Positions 1-6,711 of a stretch of 6,711 bases of DNA are shown here, piece by piece. The DNA is from an uncultured Phycisphaerales bacterium. Lineage in GTDB: Bacteria; Planctomycetota; Phycisphaerae; WQYP01. The notes under the pieces were generated by a model. It was given only the letters and a program-made list of their open reading frames with translations, did not search any database and was not told the origin of the DNA. The stretch lies in NCBI GenBank assembly GCA_937901265.1, contig CALCHA010000353.1, forward strand, positions 1-6,711. The letters are read 5' to 3'. Positions within the stretch are counted from its first letter, which is position 1. Every line of letters begins with the position of its first letter. Both the position numbers and the translations under genes were made by a program.

Positions 1-1
1 G

Positions 2-2383
2 CAGTCGAACTACGGCAAGGCGCCGATGGATCTGGTGGCGCACGGGGACACCGGGTGCTACACGATGATGATGTTCGAGCCGAACAAGCCGCTGATGCAT
101 AATTACAGCGGGATGGGGCTGGGCGGGGCGACGGGCGCCGGGGCGGATCCGTTCATCACCAACAAGCAGATTGTGTTCATGGGCGATGGGACGTTTTTCC
201 ATTCGGGGAGCGTGGCGATCGCCAATGCGATCACGCAGCAGCAGGACATCACGTTCATCATCCTGGAGAACCGGACGACCGCGATGACCGGCCACCAGCC
301 GAACCCGACGCTGGAAGAAGACATCATGGGCAACAAAATTTTGTCGCACGATATTGAGCGGATCGCGCGCAGCCTCATACCCGATGCAGCCGGGCCGCTG
401 GGGACGGGGGCGCGCGAGACCAAGGAAGTGCCCCGGGCGCGGGTGATCCGGATGAACCCCGAGAAGCGCGATCAATATCGGGAGATGCTGGAAAAAGTGA
501 TCCTGGAGGAAGGGGTCAAGATTGTGATCGCCGACAAGGAGTGCGGCATCACCTTCCACCGGCGGCGGCGGCGCGAGGAGCAGGCGGCGAAGAAGGAGGT
601 CGGGTTCATCCGCGAAAAGACTTACATGAACGTCTCGGAAGAGGTGTGCGAGCATTGCCTCGAATGCACGACGCAGACCGGCTGCCCGGGGCTCAAGCAT
701 GTCGAGACGGACTACGGGCAGAAGATCCAGACGGACTTCACGGCCTGCGTGAATGATGGGGCCTGCGCGCGAATTGACGCCTGTCCGAGCTTTGAACAGG
801 TCATCGTGACGCGCACGCGCCCGCCGCGGCTGCCCGACGAGGTCGTCGACCTGCGCGGAATGCCCGATCCGCCCAACGTGATGGCGGATGCGTTTACGAA
901 GCGCGATGTGTGGCGCTGCTACATGGCCGGCGTCGGAGGGATGGGCATTGGCGTGGCGGGCGACATCCTGGTGCGTGCGGGACACAAAGATGGCCTGCAC
1001 GTGGGGTTCATCGACAAAAAGGGTCTGGCGATCCGCAACGGCGGCGTCTTCTCGCAGATTCAGTTCTCGAAGCATCCGATGAGCGGTTCGCCGGTGATGC
1101 CCTTCGGCAAGGCGGATTTGCTGATCGGCGTCGATGCGCTGGAGGCGGCGCGGGCCTGCTCACCGACGGATTACCTGCGCGTGGCCTCGCCAAAATTCAC
1201 CCACGGCGTGGTCAACACCGGCAAGACGCCGACGATTTTGACGCTGATGGGGCGCGATGACTTTGAGCCCGAGGAACTCGCGGGAATCATCAAAGGCCAG
1301 TGCCGCCCGGGGCAGTTTTTCAGCTTCAACGTGGGCGACTTGTGCGAGCGGCTGCTGGATTCGAAGCTCTACGCGAACATCATGATGCTCGGCGTGGCGT
1401 ACCAGCTGGGATTTTTGCCGCTGTCCTACAAATCGATCACGTGGGCGATTCGTCACGCGGTGGGGCGCGAGTTCGAGCGGAACTATCGCGCCTTCAACAT
1501 CGGCCGGAAGATTGTTCTTCGGCCCGATTTGTTCGGCGTGGGGATCCGCAAGGAGCTCGAGACCGCCGACCAGGCGATGGAACGCAAGGCGAACATCCTC
1601 AAGGCGAGTTCAATCTGGGGCAAAAAGAACGCCGAGGAATACAAGAAGATGTGCCGCGAGACGCTGGAGCAGATGCCCGCGCTCGATGAGGCCGCCAAGC
1701 GCGATTATGTGATCCGCCTGTTCGATGCGATTCAGTGGGGAACGCTGAAATATGGGCGACAGTATGCCTCGCGGATCGTGAAGACCTACGCCCAGGACTC
1801 GGCGGAACGCGCTTTCGCCGTGACCCGCGCGGTGATCTGGAACCTGGCCAAGGTGATGATGATCAAGGACGAGGTCTACGTTTCGATGCTCTACACCTCG
1901 CCGGAGAAGTACAAGCGTGACCGGCGGCGGTTCAACGTGAATCCGGCGAACGGGGACAAGATCAAGTACGTCCATTTGAATCGGCCGGAGTTCGTGCTGG
2001 GCGGGAAGCACGTGAAGTTTCACTGGAAGAGCCGGGACTGGCAGGTGCGCGTGCTGCGTCATTGCCGGTGGCTGCGGGCGCTGTTGCCGACGTGGCATTC
2101 GAAGGAGAAGGGGTTCCGCGAGTGGTACACGAAGCTGGTCGATGCGTGCGACCTGCACGAGCCTCACGATGCGCAGAAGTATTCCCTGTGGCTGGAGATT
2201 TTCCGCAGCCCCGAGCCGGTCACCGGATACCGCGACGTCCGCTATCCCAAGCAGGATGCGGCGATGCAGCGGGTGGCGGAGTTGCAGCACGCCCTGGCGA
2301 ACGGCGGGTCGGATCCGCGATCGCGCGGCACGCGGACGGTGAGCCTTTCCGGACAGGTCATGGGGACCTTTCGCGGCGCGTGA
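2..2383 (+). CDS. Fused indolepyruvate-type 2-oxoacid:ferredoxin oxidoreductase, 5'-partial
   Basis: Likely oxidatively decarboxylates an aryl- or other 2-oxoacid with CoA to an acyl-CoA, passing electrons to ferredoxin; cytoplasmic. The frame is open to the left edge, so the ATG at 26 is internal and the N-terminal pyrimidine-type domain lies outside the window. Numbering from that Met: a GDIGCYTL-like stretch (GDTGCYTM, 7-14); the thiamine-diphosphate motif GDGTFFHSG (53-61) with Asn82 and TTAMTGHQP (84-92); a cysteine-rich Fe-S segment (Cys208, 211, 214, 220, 241, 247, 253); a gamma-type POR domain opening with GVGGMG (302-307) and containing GLAIRNGG; then a C-terminal region (about 540-750) resembling the DUF6537 tail of fused bacterial enzymes, with the recognisable stretch MIKDEVYVSMLYT. 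The order TPP, Fe-S, gamma, tail is that of single-chain IorA-IorB fusions of roughly 1,100-1,200 residues. The true substrate (indolepyruvate, phenylpyruvate or another) cannot be read from the sequence. Confidence 0.86.
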   Translation, partial: QSNYGKAPMDLVAHGDTGCYTMMMFEPNKPLMHNYSGMGLGGATGAGADPFITNKQIVFMGDGTFFHSGSVAIANAITQQQDITFIILENRTTAMTGHQPNPTLEEDIMGNKILSHDIERIARSLIPDAAGPLGTGARETKEVPRARVIRMNPEKRDQYREMLEKVILEEGVKIVIADKECGITFHRRRRREEQAAKKEVGFIREKTYMNVSEEVCEHCLECTTQTGCPGLKHVETDYGQKIQTDFTACVNDGACARIDACPSFEQVIVTRTRPPRLPDEVVDLRGMPDPPNVMADAFTKRDVWRCYMAGVGGMGIGVAGDILVRAGHKDGLHVGFIDKKGLAIRNGGVFSQIQFSKHPMSGSPVMPFGKADLLIGVDALEAARACSPTDYLRVASPKFTHGVVNTGKTPTILTLMGRDDFEPEELAGIIKGQCRPGQFFSFNVGDLCERLLDSKLYANIMMLGVAYQLGFLPLSYKSITWAIRHAVGREFERNYRAFNIGRKIVLRPDLFGVGIRKELETADQAMERKANILKASSIWGKKNAEEYKKMCRETLEQMPALDEAAKRDYVIRLFDAIQWGTLKYGRQYASRIVKTYAQDSAERAFAVTRAVIWNLAKVMMIKDEVYVSMLYTSPEKYKRDRRRFNVNPANGDKIKYVHLNRPEFVLGGKHVKFHWKSRDWQVRVLRHCRWLRALLPTWHSKEKGFREWYTKLVDACDLHEPHDAQKYSLWLEIFRSPEPVTGYRDVRYPKQDAAMQRVAELQHALANGGSDPRSRGTRTVSLSGQVMGTFRGA

Positions 2384-2432
2384 TGCGGGTGCTGGTGCAA
2401 CTGCGTAATCCTCAGGTAAGATCCGCGGCTCT

Positions 2433-2436
2433 GGAG
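2433..2436 (+). promoter_or_regulatory. Ribosome binding site deciding the start of the MFS-acyltransferase gene
   Basis: GGAG sits five bases before the ATG at 2442. A GTG at 2436 is in the same frame but overlaps the last G of this site, so the ATG is the better start and the protein begins MTQAADTP. Confidence 0.6.
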
Positions 2437-2441
2437 TGCGA

Positions 2442-4433
2442 ATGACCCAAGCCGCCGACACGCCCATTCTGCGGACTTATCCGTCCCTCGCGCACAACCG
2501 CAACTTTTTGCTGCTCTGGGCCGGCTATGTCGTTTCGGCACTCGGCGACCGCATTCACTTCGTGGTCATGCTCACGCTGCTCGTCCAGCTGAAGAGCCAG
2601 GCGGCGGGCAGAGATCTGACCGGCGGGACGGCGGACGTGGCGCAGCTCACCATGATGATGCTGTTCCCCTACGTCCTGCTGGGGCCCATCACCGGCGTGC
2701 TCGCCGACCGGCTGCCCCGCCGCATGGTCATGATCACCTCCGATCTGGTCCGGCTGGCCATTGTGATCGTCGCCCGGACGTTTTTCCTCGCCGTCCCGCT
2801 GGCGCTGCAGGTAAAGCTCGCCTGGCCCCACGACATGACCTACGCCGTGCTCCTCCTGCTCCTCTCCGAGCTGGCGGTGGGCGTCTTCACCGCCTTTTTC
2901 TCACCCGCGCGCACGGCCCTGATGCCCAACCTCGTGCACCCCGACCAGCTCCTGCGGGCCAATGCGATGACCGCCGGTGCCGGCACCATCGCCTCCCTGC
3001 TGGGGTTCATCGTGGGCGGCTTCCTGGTGCGCTGGCTGCCGGTGGCGATGTATGTCGACGGGGCCATGTACCTGACCTCCGCCCTGCTGCTCTTCGCGAT
3101 GCGCTCGCCCAAGCGCGTCGGCATCGCCAAGCCCAAGGTGCGCGGCAGCATGTTGTCCGAATTCAAGGGGGGCGTCCGCTACATCCTGCAGCACCGCCGG
3201 GCGCTGCAGGTCATCGGCCTGATGTTCCTCTTCTGGTGCGCCGCGGCCATCATTTTAAGCGGGCTGGCCGGGGTGGTGATGAACAAGTTCGGCAAAGATG
3301 AAAAGTGGTACGCGTATTTCATGGGCTTTGTCGGCACCGGGATGCTGGTCGGCGCCGTGATCACGAGCCTGGCGCGCCGCGGCATCGCCAAGGAAGTCGG
3401 CATCGCCTGGTCCATGGTCATGGTCGGCGTGTTCCTCTTTGCCTTCTCCCTGCCCCAGGGCTGGGGCCCGTCGCTGGCGCTGTTGATCATCGCAGCCATA
3501 TTCGCCGCCGTGCTGATGATCAGCCTCGACACGCTGCTGCAGCGGATCGTGCCCGACTTTGTCCGCGGTCGCGTGATGGCGGCGCGCGACGTGATGAGCA
3601 ACATCGCGCTGGTCGGTCTGCAGATTCCCCTGGCGCTCGTGCCCGATATTGACCGCTCCATCATCACGCTCCTGCGCATCGTCGCCCTGCTCATCGTGCT
3701 GATGGGATCTTTCCTGGTGGTCTATTACTACGCGCGTTCGCCCCTGGCCCTGCCGGTCGCGCTGATGCGCCGGTTCTGCAGCGGGTACCTCGGGCTCTGG
3801 CATCGCTTTGAGCGCGGCAACGCCTGCCGCATCCCCGTGAGCGGGCCCGTCTTGTTCGTGGCCAACCACACCAGCGCCCTGGACCCCCTGGTGATGCAGG
3901 CTTCCAGCCGGCGGCGGCTGATCCATTTCATGATGGCCAGGGAGTACTACCAGAAGTGGCCCTTCCGCTATCTGTACAAGGCGCTCGGGGTCATTCCTGT
4001 CAATCGTACCGGCAACGACACGGCTTCGATCCGCGCCGCGCTCCGGGCGCTCAAGGATGGCGGCGTGATCGGGATGTTTCCCGAGGGAAAAATTTCCCTG
4101 GACGGGCGGCTGCAGGAGACGCGCGCGGGGGTGGCGATGCTCGCCCTGATGAGCGGCGCGACCGTCGTGCCGGCCTATATCCGCGGCACGCGCACCCACA
4201 GCGGGATGGTCGAGGATTTTAAGAAGCGTGGGCGCATCACTTTGTTTTTCGGTACGCCCCTGACCTTTACCGACCTTGAAGGCCGCTCGCGCGACCCCGA
4301 GGCTCGCGAAACCGCGGCACGGCGCATCATCGGAGCGATCGTGGCGCTACGCGACCGCTACGAGACCGATCCCGCGCGGCGGCTGTCGCAGGAAGAACTC
4401 GCGCAGGTGGAAGCCAGCGGCCAACCGTCGTAG
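2442..4433 (+). CDS. MFS transporter fused to PlsC-type acyltransferase (LplT/Aas-like)
   Basis: A 663-residue inner-membrane fusion. Residues about 20-430 form an MFS transporter with twelve plausible membrane helices and the TM2-TM3 loop motif GVLADRLPRR (85-94). Residues about 445-640 are a cytoplasmic PlsC/LPLAT acyltransferase with its four blocks: NHTSALD (475-481, His476 and Asp481 catalytic), IPVNR (ends at Arg522), FPEGKIS (546-552) and VVPAYI (575-580). In known systems LplT imports lysophospholipids and Aas re-acylates them. The FPEG-K-I-S block resembles the FPEGRIT form of Aas more than the FPEGTRS of classical PlsC. By analogy this protein may flip a lysolipid inward and acylate it, but substrate and acyl donor are inferred. 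There is no AMP-binding (acyl-ACP synthetase) domain, so the acyl group must arrive already activated. The ATG at 2442 is preferred because of GGAG five bases upstream. The gene lies 58 bases after the oxidoreductase and 34 before the ClC gene. Confidence 0.9.
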   Translation: MTQAADTPILRTYPSLAHNRNFLLLWAGYVVSALGDRIHFVVMLTLLVQLKSQAAGRDLTGGTADVAQLTMMMLFPYVLLGPITGVLADRLPRRMVMITSDLVRLAIVIVARTFFLAVPLALQVKLAWPHDMTYAVLLLLLSELAVGVFTAFFSPARTALMPNLVHPDQLLRANAMTAGAGTIASLLGFIVGGFLVRWLPVAMYVDGAMYLTSALLLFAMRSPKRVGIAKPKVRGSMLSEFKGGVRYILQHRRALQVIGLMFLFWCAAAIILSGLAGVVMNKFGKDEKWYAYFMGFVGTGMLVGAVITSLARRGIAKEVGIAWSMVMVGVFLFAFSLPQGWGPSLALLIIAAIFAAVLMISLDTLLQRIVPDFVRGRVMAARDVMSNIALVGLQIPLALVPDIDRSIITLLRIVALLIVLMGSFLVVYYYARSPLALPVALMRRFCSGYLGLWHRFERGNACRIPVSGPVLFVANHTSALDPLVMQASSRRRLIHFMMAREYYQKWPFRYLYKALGVIPVNRTGNDTASIRAALRALKDGGVIGMFPEGKISLDGRLQETRAGVAMLALMSGATVVPAYIRGTRTHSGMVEDFKKRGRITLFFGTPLTFTDLEGRSRDPEARETAARRIIGAIVALRDRYETDPARRLSQEELAQVEASGQPS

Positions 4434-4453
4434 ACTGCGCAATTCGACCTCGC

Positions 4454-4458
4454 GGGAG
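4454..4458 (+). promoter_or_regulatory. Probable ribosome binding site of the ClC gene
   Basis: GGGAG lies nine bases before a GTG at 4468, just after the preceding gene ends at 4433. It supports the GTG as start over in-frame candidates upstream, which overlap the acyltransferase, and over the ATG at 4507, which has no clear Shine-Dalgarno match. Confidence 0.45.
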
Positions 4459-4467
4459 TATCTGTCG

Positions 4468-6354
4468 GTGATTCGGCTGGAAGCATTGGGGCGGCGGGTG
4501 GTGCGCATGCCGGCGGTCTGGCGGCTGCGGGTCCTGCAGCAGTTGGCACGATGGGGCGTTCGCGAAGAAACCCTTCTGATATTCATGGCGGCGGCCGTGG
4601 GCTTCGGCGCGGCGGGGGCCGCGTGGCTTTTTGAAAAAATCATCGACATCCTGCAATCCGGCTATTTCCACGCCCTGGTGACGCGGTTCGATCTGACCGG
4701 AAAGTGGCTGCTGTTCCTGCCCCTGTTGCCCGCGGTGGGCGGGCTGGCCGTCAGTGTCATTCGGCGTGTCTTCGGCCATGGCCATTCGCCCCTCCATGGC
4801 CTCTCCAGCGTCCTGCTCTCCCTGATCCGCGAGCGCGGGCGGCTTAAACACACGCTCGGTGCCGAGACCCTCCTGTCCAGCACCCTCACGATCGGCACCG
4901 GCGGCAGCGCCGGTCCCGAAGCCCCCATCGCCATCATCGGGTCCTCCGTTGGGTCCATCGTCGCGGCGCTCGCCGGTATTTCTCGCTCCAGCTCCGCCAC
5001 GCTTGTGGGCTGCGGGGCGGCGGCTGGAATATCCGCGGTCTTTGACGCCCCCATCGCGGGCGTCCTCTTCGCCCTCGAAGTGATGCTGCGCGACTTTTCC
5101 GTCAAGACTTTCACCCCCATCGTCATCTCGGCCGTCATCGCCACCACCACCTTTCACGGCATCCACGCAGCCGAGCATGGCGGGGTGGTGCGCGGGTTGT
5201 TCGAAATTCCCACGCATGGCGGGGCCGTGAATTCCAGCTTTTCGGAGCTGCCCAACTATGTGCTTCTGGGCCTCGTGTGCGGGCTGCTGGCGATCATCCT
5301 GAGCTTTCTGATGGAAAACGTGGGGCACTGGTTCACCCGGATTAAAAAGATTCCCGCGTTTTTTCACCCCGCGCTGGGGGCCTTTCTGTCGGGCCTCTGC
5401 GGGGTGTTGCTCCTGATCCTGCTGCGCGAGGCGCTCTTCGTCCGCGATGCGGCCGGCCCGGGCTATGTGCCCATCTTTGCCAGCGGCTATCCCACCGTGC
5501 TGCAGGCCCTCGACCCCGCGGCCTACAGCGGCGGAAACGCCGCCGTGGGTCTGACCATCGGCGTCCTTGTGCTCCTGTGCATCAGCAAGATTCTGGCCAC
5601 CGCGTTCACCCTCGGCGGAGGCGGATCGGGCGGCGTCTTCGCGCCCTCGCTGTTTGTCGGAGCCACCGCCGGCGGAGCGCTGGGGCTCATGCTGCGCGAG
5701 CTGGGCCTGAACGTGCAGCCCTCCGCCTATGCGCTCGTCGGGATGGGAGCCGTGCTGGCCGCCATCATCCAGGCGCCCCTCATGGGCATCATTCTGCTCT
5801 TTGAGCTCACGCGGAATTACCAGGTGATGCTGCCGATCATGCTGGCCGCCGTCTCCGCGACGCTGTTGTATCGCATCGTCATGGGCGAGAGCATCTACAC
5901 CGTGCCGCTGCGCAAGATCGGCGTCCGGGTCGGCGCGGCAGTCGGCATGGGCGCGCTGCGCCGGGTGGTGGTCGAGCAGATGCAGCTCCGCCGCGCCCCG
6001 GTGGCCAAGCCTGACGAAACGCTCGCCGACATCGTGAAGCGGAGCCAGGCCACCGACGCAACGGATTTCGTGGTGCTCGACCGCGGCGGCAACTATCTCG
6101 GCCTGCTGACCGGCGAGGACGTGCGTGTGGTGATGCTGGCGCCCGAGAGCGCGCCGCTCCTGCTGGTCGGAGAGGTGATCCGCTCCAATGTGCCGCCGCT
6201 CAAACTGACCGATACGCTGGAGGTGGCCTGGGACCTCTTCGCGCGGCACGAGCTGAACCAGTTGGCCGTGCTGGGGCCCGACGGAAAACGCGTCGAGGGG
6301 ATGTTGGCGCGCGGGGATCTCATGCGGCGGTATCATGAAGAGATGGGGGCGTGA
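4468..6354 (+). CDS. ClC-family chloride channel/transporter with tandem CBS domains
   Basis: A 628-residue membrane protein for passage of chloride or a similar anion, as a channel or in exchange for protons. Residues about 35-480 are the ClC membrane domain. Landmarks: a GHGHSP stretch (103-108) where GSGIP or GHGVP is usual; GGSAGPEAP (145-153), the counterpart of GxxGREGP, keeping the gating glutamate as Glu151; FDAPIAGVLFALEV (192-205); GGGGSGGVFAP (383-393); and SIYT with Tyr477, equivalent to the central tyrosine of E. coli ClcA. Residues about 502-560 and 567-625 are two CBS domains, which in this family bind adenine nucleotides or stabilise the dimer. The internal proton glutamate of exchangers is Val205 here, as in vertebrate ClC channels. 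The GTG at 4468 is preferred: the frame opens further upstream, to 4276, but that part is arginine-rich, overlaps the acyltransferase gene and resembles no ClC terminus. An ATG at 4507 is a fallback start. Confidence 0.93.
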   Translation: MIRLEALGRRVVRMPAVWRLRVLQQLARWGVREETLLIFMAAAVGFGAAGAAWLFEKIIDILQSGYFHALVTRFDLTGKWLLFLPLLPAVGGLAVSVIRRVFGHGHSPLHGLSSVLLSLIRERGRLKHTLGAETLLSSTLTIGTGGSAGPEAPIAIIGSSVGSIVAALAGISRSSSATLVGCGAAAGISAVFDAPIAGVLFALEVMLRDFSVKTFTPIVISAVIATTTFHGIHAAEHGGVVRGLFEIPTHGGAVNSSFSELPNYVLLGLVCGLLAIILSFLMENVGHWFTRIKKIPAFFHPALGAFLSGLCGVLLLILLREALFVRDAAGPGYVPIFASGYPTVLQALDPAAYSGGNAAVGLTIGVLVLLCISKILATAFTLGGGGSGGVFAPSLFVGATAGGALGLMLRELGLNVQPSAYALVGMGAVLAAIIQAPLMGIILLFELTRNYQVMLPIMLAAVSATLLYRIVMGESIYTVPLRKIGVRVGAAVGMGALRRVVVEQMQLRRAPVAKPDETLADIVKRSQATDATDFVVLDRGGNYLGLLTGEDVRVVMLAPESAPLLLVGEVIRSNVPPLKLTDTLEVAWDLFARHELNQLAVLGPDGKRVEGMLARGDLMRRYHEEMGA

Positions 6355-6374
6355 GACGCCCGGGACGGCGTGCC

Positions 6375-6711
6375 TCAGCGGTGGGGGGCCCACATGCGGA
6401 TGCTCTGCACTTCATACCACGGGCCGGGGTAATCCGGGTGGGCGAGCTCGGGGCTGGGCGTGCCCCGCACTTCGACCGTTTCGCCGCCGGAGTAACCGGT
6501 GAGCCGTGCGGGCGGCGTCAGTGCGAACTCGCCCTGATAGCGGTCGTCGCCGGCGCCGAAGCGCAGGGTCCACACGGGGGGAGCGTCGGTGTTGTGTGCG
6601 GGAACTTTGGGTAGGCGGCCTAACATGACCGAATAGTTGGCGTTGTGCCAGCCGATGGTGGGATCCGGATAGAGTTGCTTCACGCTGCAGGCGGGAACGG
6701 GCGCGAGGAAA
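6375..6711 (-). CDS. Unrecognised small protein, probably exported; 5'-partial at right edge
   Basis: The C-terminal 111 residues of a minus-strand gene whose stop is at 6375-6377. The frame stays open to the window edge, so a GTG at 6681-6683 is probably not the start. The first visible residues, FLAPVPAC, look like the end of a signal peptide; the cysteine (residue 8) is in a weak lipobox context with proline at -2, so lipoprotein or ordinary secretion are both possible. The rest is short and beta-rich in appearance, with WHNANYSVMLGR, VWTLRFG, YQGEFALTPP, YSGGETVEVRGT and a terminal WYEVQSIRMW. It could be a small OB-fold-like or other beta-barrel domain, but I do not recognise the family and assign no function. 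Its codon-level composition fits a real gene, and it converges on the ClC gene with 20 bases between the stops. The competing plus-strand frame through this stretch (6351-6614) gives a low-complexity product without family character. Confidence 0.62.
   Translation of the reverse strand, partial: FLAPVPACSVKQLYPDPTIGWHNANYSVMLGRLPKVPAHNTDAPPVWTLRFGAGDDRYQGEFALTPPARLTGYSGGETVEVRGTPSPELAHPDYPGPWYEVQSIRMWAPHR

Noticed and set aside
541..756. Short plus-strand frames inside the first gene (541-756, 910-1260, 1300-1689).
   Set aside because: These are out-of-frame readings of the oxidoreductase with no recognisable domain or ribosome binding site.
2394..2422. A possible promoter before the MFS-acyltransferase gene (TAAGAT at 2417-2422).
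   Set aside because: The -10 match is only four of six and nothing resembling a -35 box lies at suitable spacing.
4276..4467. A 64-residue N-terminal extension of the ClC frame starting at 4276.
   Set aside because: It overlaps the end of the acyltransferase in another frame, is arginine-rich and without ClC similarity; a GTG at 4468 with GGGAG nine bases upstream is a better start.
4897..4914. A perfect inverted repeat, seven-base arms with a four-base loop (ACCGGCG / CGCCGGT).
   Set aside because: It lies inside the codons for the conserved glycine-rich ClC filter motif; repeated Gly and Ala codons explain it.
6356..6371. A possible hairpin between the convergent genes: ACGCC and GGCGT with a six-base loop.
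   Set aside because: The stem is only five pairs and has no T-run on either strand; in such GC-rich DNA it is too weak to call a terminator.
4327..6393. A 688-codon open frame antisense to the ClC gene, and similar long antisense frames at 1610-2467 and 3255-4199.
   Set aside because: Their products are rich in His, Gln, Arg and Gly with no domain character, as expected opposite GC-rich coding sequence; the plus-strand products have clear family motifs.

Overview
The window is GC-rich and almost entirely coding. It holds three genes reading left to right and the downstream end of a fourth gene on the opposite strand; no gap between genes exceeds about 60 bases. No tRNA, rRNA, CRISPR array, insertion sequence or attachment site was seen. 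The gene types (a fused bacterial indolepyruvate-type oxidoreductase, a transporter-acyltransferase fusion and a CBS-bearing ClC protein) and the base composition suggest a high-GC Gram-negative chromosome. The Planctomycetes (possibly Phycisphaerae) or a related PVC lineage is my best guess, but nothing here proves the phylum.

Positions 2-2383 carry the C-terminal two thirds or so of a fused 2-oxoacid (indolepyruvate-type):ferredoxin oxidoreductase. A thiamine-diphosphate domain is followed by a cysteine-rich iron-sulfur segment, a gamma-type POR domain and a conserved C-terminal domain. Its beginning lies before the window. After 58 noncoding bases, 2442-4433 encodes a 12-helix MFS transporter fused to a PlsC-type acyltransferase. 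This architecture is related to LplT/Aas lysophospholipid import and re-acylation, but lacks the acyl-activating domain. After 34 more bases, 4468-6354 encodes a ClC chloride channel or transporter with two C-terminal CBS domains. Convergent to it, 6375-6711 on the minus strand is the C-terminal part of an unrecognised, probably exported small protein that runs off the right edge.

The three plus-strand genes could be co-transcribed, because the spacers are short and no convincing terminator lies between them. They do not form an obvious pathway: the first is soluble, oxygen-sensitive-type central metabolism, and the other two are membrane proteins (lipid turnover and anion transport). I see no evidence for a new defence or mobile system. 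The most informative points are at the level of individual proteins: the two-domain flippase-acyltransferase fusion, the loss of the internal proton glutamate and other filter changes in the ClC protein, and the seven-cysteine iron-sulfur segment of the oxidoreductase.
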